From positions 1 to 13,873 of the forward strand of contig NW_005178390.1 in assembly GCF_000341285.1 (NCBI RefSeq): a DNA stretch of 13,873 nt. Reading direction: 5' to 3'. The notes under the pieces are model-generated. The model had not been told where the DNA came from, made no database searches, and saw only the letters and a program-made list of their open reading frames with translations. Position numbers and translations under genes: made by a program. Below, piece after piece: positions 10,075-13,873 of the stretch; the stretch's first letter is position 1, and each line of letters opens with the position of its first letter. Source of the DNA: Galdieria sulphuraria. Lineage: Eukaryota > Rhodophyta > Bangiophyceae > Galdieriales > Galdieriaceae.

Positions 10075-12595
10075 GTAGTATTATTACTAAGGATACAGAG
10101 GCTTAGCTAACTAATACTTGGTTTGAAAAAAACTTGGTAGTAGCAGAATACCGAATTATTCTTCTCATTGTTTGCACTTTATTTGCGATACTGGATACTT
10201 TTTCTTAATCGTTTCATCCTAGATATCTTCGCGAATCGACTCAAACGATGAATTGTAATGTATCTTTACAGTACCACGAATATTTGCTACTAGTTTCTAT
10301 ATTTTGATATGAACTAGTTGTTTGTTTAGATATAACCACGTTAACCTGTACTTGATTCAATTGATTACTACTTGTTTTGAAATGCTTTCAGCTATATCAT
10401 TTCGTTCCAACCAAGGATCATTGGGTGAGCTATATTCACTTCGCAGACAAGAATCTAATATCAGATTTCAATCTTTTTTCAAGTATTCGCATCGAAATGC
10501 TTTGATTGTTAGAAACGTTCAAAGTTGAATATTGAAATACAGCCCTAGTAATGAATGGAGTCAATGTGTTAGACAAGATAACGGCACAACTCGATGCATA
10601 CAAAAGTTGAATCAACGTTTTCATTCAAAGCCAATTAGTTGATAGTAAGACTATTATACGTTGTTATCTTTTAGGGGGTATCTACGAGAGAGTTGGTTGA
10701 ATTGTCATTATGTGGACATTGGGTTATCCAATAGAGTTTCTGTTAGATAGTGTTTTTATAGAATGGCTTCTTTAAGGTAGAATTGATACTTTATTGACTA
10801 CTAGTTGTCGAGTTGATGAAGACTTCGTACCTTTGCATTTGAAATCCTGCTGTTATAATGTAAAGAGTCTTTATATCCGAAGCAGTGTTTTATGTGGTCT
10901 TTAGGTTCCTTGTATGCTTGATCCAAAGTCGAATTGTCCAGGATTATCTTGAATTGTCTAAAATAATTTAGTCCTTATTCTAAAAGGATGATTTACAGAC
11001 TATTATTTGGATCACTTAGAATCAAGTTGAAGATCAATTCATTCGAGAATCACTAGGTAAGAATCCGAATTGCAGCAAAGCATCAATTTTTCCCTTGATA
11101 TTTGTATTCTGTGTGCACTACTGGACAAATGGTCGACCATAATTCAATTTTGGTACATTTGTGGATTGAATTTCATATAGAGTGACAGTGTGTTTCTAGA
11201 ATATTGAGAACATGTTACTATGGATGAGCACAAATCAATCAGCATCCACCATTCTTGTATCTGTACGGAATTCAATAAGGCTTTGTTTGAATTCACTGAT
11301 TCCTATCAGTATTGGTGAGAGCGTTCTCGCTTTGCTGCCTTGGCACCAAGCTCAACTTGCGTCATAGAATCATCACTTTTTTGATAAAGTCATTGTGCTA
11401 AAATTCTATTGCTTGTTTCTATTGACTGGTCGGAGAGTAGTCATCATCTTGTTATCTTATGTTTTCAAGAAAGTTGCAATTACTGAACACTAAAAACTGA
11501 ACTTTAATTGTAAAAAAGTATGACAGCGATAAACTATACTATTCATAGACTACAGAATCATTTGATTTAGAAGAAGATTCAACTAGATTGCAGACGATTG
11601 GTCACAAACGAGCTGCGAAAAGACGCAACGTAGCCTTCTGATACAAGCTATTGAATCTCCCTTTTTCAAGTTTATATGTTATGTAGTACAAGATGAAGAA
11701 AATGATTCCTTTCATTTCAACTTTTGTACAACTCGCTGAACAAAAGAATACACCAATTTGCTTTGGAAGAAAATGTATGATGAAAGACATAAAGTGAAAA
11801 AAGAAAGAAATGGCTTCCTAGTTCAATAGACCACAGAGATAGTATTATGAGCAAAAAGTCTTGACTTTGATTCTCATTAAAAACATCAACGATACTCTGG
11901 TCGTCATTAGTAGAAAAAATATTCCCTACTATTACCTCATACTGGTAACAGTAGAACGTTTATAGTACTTTGTTTTGTTTATCCATTCTTCTGATATGCA
12001 TGAACTGTATTTGAATATCATAAAGTAAGAAGTAGTCTGTTGAAACAATATGTTTAATGTTTGTGTATTTCATGGCATCCCTAATCGTTATAAATTGTCC
12101 AAAGCTTCAAAGACCTGATTACTTTAGGCATTCTTTATCCTTTTCACACTCACCTTATTCTTCCTTTTTTTTATATCAAAAATGAATATCATACAATTCT
12201 CATTGATAGAAGACAATCAAATTTCTATTCGAAAACAACCTTACCTGCAGAATCATTATTTGCATTTCTGTAGATATTATTCTCTATATAGTTGTAACTT
12301 TCTTTACTGGTTTGGAAAGTCTATACAACAACACCCATAGGAAGAACAATATTAAGTTTATGATTCAACTTGATCTCGATACTAGTATTCTATGAAGTAG
12401 GATCACTCCTCATCATACTCGACGAATGGTTTTAGATTCGACCTTATCAATCAATCTTTGTCCATCAACAACTTGACCGAAAGGAAGTTGCTTGTATTTA
12501 TTTCTATTGCAAAAATCATTGATGTCTTGGTATAAACTGGTGGAAATGATTACAAAAGCAGAATTTACTATCTGATTTGCACATTTGACGACAAC
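10075..12595 (-). pseudogene. Decayed copy 4 of the NTPase-nuclease-SAM gene
   Basis: Three minus-strand islands sit at nearly one constant offset (9906-9942) from the intact gene, with no forced gaps between them. At 10535-10590, CAVIL then PFITRAVF matches CLQLVV then RFLGRENF (residues 658-678). At 11602-11790 an open 62-codon stretch lies in register with residues of about 262-323; its end, KGRFNSLYQKATLRLF, matches KTGGIPLIVRNTLLAL, sharing K, L, TL and an R/K. At 12476-12526, DINDFCNRNKYKQLPFG matches DICSILQTYFHQFSPVG (24-40), sharing DI, P and G. AAAGTCA at 11387 matches 1499 of the gene. The unit also aligns base by base with copies 3 and 5. The P-loop is not readable as GKS, and the reading frame is broken throughout. 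Confidence 0.75.
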
Positions 12596-13873
12596 AATAA
12601 CAGCAACTCTTACAAGAGATAGGACAACACTTCTCACTACAGCACTATTCTCGAAGAGTCATAAACATACTATTTCTTCTATAGTTCCTCACCTATTTAG
12701 AATTGTGGTTGGTGTTTTACGACCACTCGCTTTTCCTATATTAAAAACTCAATACATTCCTAAATTGTGGAACGGATATATTTTTCTATCTAATCAACAA
12801 GACTAGAGACAATAGGGATATGAGCTAGTGTCCAGGAATCAGTTTAAATTCAACTGATTTCAAGATCATAGTTTCTGTTATGTTGAACAGAGTTTAAACT
12901 GTATTGAGTGGAAACAAGTAATTTTACAAAATAGAGCAATCAACTATCAAACTAGTGAATAAGCCAGGTGCTTTGCTTGAGAGAATCAGAACGATGTCGT
13001 CGGATTAAGAGCAATTTATTTTTTCTTTAAGCACCTTTCATTCTCTTATTCACGGAGCCCTACCTATAGAATTGCACGAGTTCGTCATAAATAGCATATT
13101 ATTGGTTTCTGTCATATCATTCACGCCTAGTGACAAGCTCGATTTTAAGTTGCAGAAAGAGGGACTGTAATCTATCCTGGCCACTTTTGTATTGAACTTG
13201 GTGTCAAATAGAACGACTTGACCTTGTCCATTTGAATTCATATTTTCTTATGAATACTGTATTTGAAGAGTACCTATTATATGCTATTCGAATTTACCCT
13301 TAACTTTTTTTTTCACTGTTTATCATACAGCAAATCCTGTAACTTAGTTTCATAAAAGCCTTGGTATCGTTGAGACTACCAAGTTCTATGGCAATGAATT
13401 GTATAGTTTTGATAGAATTCACTTGACTCCAATCTGTTCCATCAAAAATTGATTTGATAGTGGGACATGCATGCTGCCGCAGTTAACTACAGAATGATAC
13501 ACATACGAGATAATTCAACTAAATTGGATGGAATTGTATGTTGGCAACTTTAGAGATCATTCTTATTTTTAAATAGAAGAACGCAAACATGGCAAACATT
13601 CGGTTTTATGTTGTTTAAAAGATTGGAATCCACAGGACAACTTGAGAAGATTGAGGAGGAAGTACTTTGATCATAACCTTAGATCAGTAGTACTTCAAGT
13701 CATGCTATGATACACGGTTATGTCCGTTTACTTTTTTGGGTGAAAAAGAGTGGTCTCTTATCTTTGTTAGGTCAAGCTATTACAAAATCAAGTTGATCAT
13801 CTGGTACAGCTTTTACTAGGGCAAGGTGTCTTTCACAGGAGAGTCTTTGTTATCTTTATGGATGAAGAATTGA
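12595..13873 (-). pseudogene. Decayed copy 5 of the same gene, cut by the window edge
   Basis: Only the C-terminal half of this copy is inside the window. The strongest island is at its right end: plus strand 13776-13795 matches 1491-1510 of the intact gene in about 17 of 19 bases (shared ATTACAAA..TCAA..TTG). On the minus strand it reads LDFVIA against IDFVIT at residues 383-388, with a stop immediately after. The open segment 13050-13241 covers the position of residues of about 615-675; GQVVLF lies against GRSVGF and the later CNSIGR against WNIERF. AGCCCTA at 13056 matches copy 4 at 10541, and 13245-13278 matches 10738-10771 of copy 4 in about 21 of 34 bases. The rest of the copy must lie past 13873, so the array is longer than the window. 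Confidence 0.66.

Larger units (their letters stand above)
7605..10075 (-). pseudogene. Decayed copy 3 of the NTPase-nuclease-SAM gene, SAM remnant readable
   Basis: The left end holds a SAM-domain remnant in an open minus-strand segment (7582-7926). At 7780-7851 it reads LHQYLHSCDIVEAQPILHECLSEL, where the intact protein has WNAFL...CGFSEEEVAYCFRKL; RM at about 7686 then matches RRMGI (residue 808), followed by ISSTLYKASI against ISKLLIGI. About 42 extra nt lie between these points, where imperfect GTAGTGGTAGTTGTAG triplets occur (about 7696-7712). AGCCTAGTACAGTATGG at 8060 matches AGCCCTAGTAATGAATGG of copy 4 at 10541. From about 8920 onward the unit aligns with copy 4 at a steady offset near 2.5 kb, including 40 of 60 identical bases at 9042-9101. 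Stops and shifts are frequent. The CAA tracts at 8037 and 8196 lie within it. The P-loop area (about 9930) is barely recognisable. Confidence 0.68.
155..13873 (-). repeat. Head-to-tail array of one gene family, step about 2.48 kb
   Basis: One intact gene and five decayed copies follow each other in the same orientation. Offsets of matching points from the intact gene are close to whole multiples of one step: about 2472-2520 for copy 1 (except around its deletion, where one island is offset by 2320), 4954-4967 for copy 2, 7419-7496 for copy 3, 9888-9942 for copy 4 and about 12285 for copy 5. The step is nearly the length of the coding region (2499 bp), which leaves little or no spacer between copies. 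Identity between dead copies is roughly 55-67 percent in the parts I could align, which implies old, freely drifting duplicates. All matches were found by eye. Confidence 0.75.

Noticed and set aside
2654-13873. Multi-exon gene with short introns in the gene-poor region
   Set aside because: The readable islands align to one uninterrupted coding sequence, are broken by stops and shifts rather than by consistent GT...AG introns, and repeat at a fixed step.
1-13873. CRISPR array, telomere repeats, transposon ends or rRNA
   Set aside because: No short regularly spaced direct repeats, no telomere-like tandem hexamers, no terminal inverted repeats with target duplications and no rRNA-like conserved blocks were seen.

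Overview
The window looks like nuclear DNA of a compact, AT-rich, intron-poor eukaryote. The reasons are a SAM (sterile alpha motif) domain in the only intact protein, a start codon in a good eukaryotic context (AAAATGG), no convincing Shine-Dalgarno site, an AATAAA signal just past the stop, and no operon. A unicellular alga, chytrid-like fungus or other protist is possible. The near absence of intergenic space would suit a cyanidiophyte red alga, but the sequence alone does not fix the lineage.

Only one gene is intact. It lies on the minus strand at 155-2653 and encodes an 832-residue protein. In order, it has a P-loop NTPase (GAGKS and a LMIDE Walker B strand), a region shaped like the PD-(D/E)XK nuclease of Crinkler/RHS-type proteins, and a C-terminal SAM domain.

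The other 11 kb has no intact gene, but it is not featureless. Read on the minus strand, it matches the intact gene again and again, in the same order, at steps of about 2.48 kb. I interpret it as five head-to-tail, heavily decayed copies of the same gene: copy 1 about 2756-5150, copy 2 about 5150-7605, copy 3 about 7605-10075, copy 4 about 10075-12595, and copy 5 from about 12595 to the window edge, where it is cut. Short readable islands survive in the expected places: nuclease-core and KDNF..TELF segments in copy 1, a P-loop remnant in copy 2, a SAM-domain remnant in copy 3, three separate in-register segments in copy 4, and an (I/L)DFVI segment in copy 5. Copies 3 and 4 also match each other at DNA level (40 of 60 bases without gaps at 9042-9101 and 11541-11600).

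The window is therefore a tandem graveyard of one NTPase-nuclease-SAM gene family with a single surviving member at its left end. The repeat step nearly equals the length of the coding region, so the ancestral copies were packed with almost no spacer. All alignments were made by eye; a dot plot and a translated search of 2654-13873 against the intact protein would confirm or refute the model.
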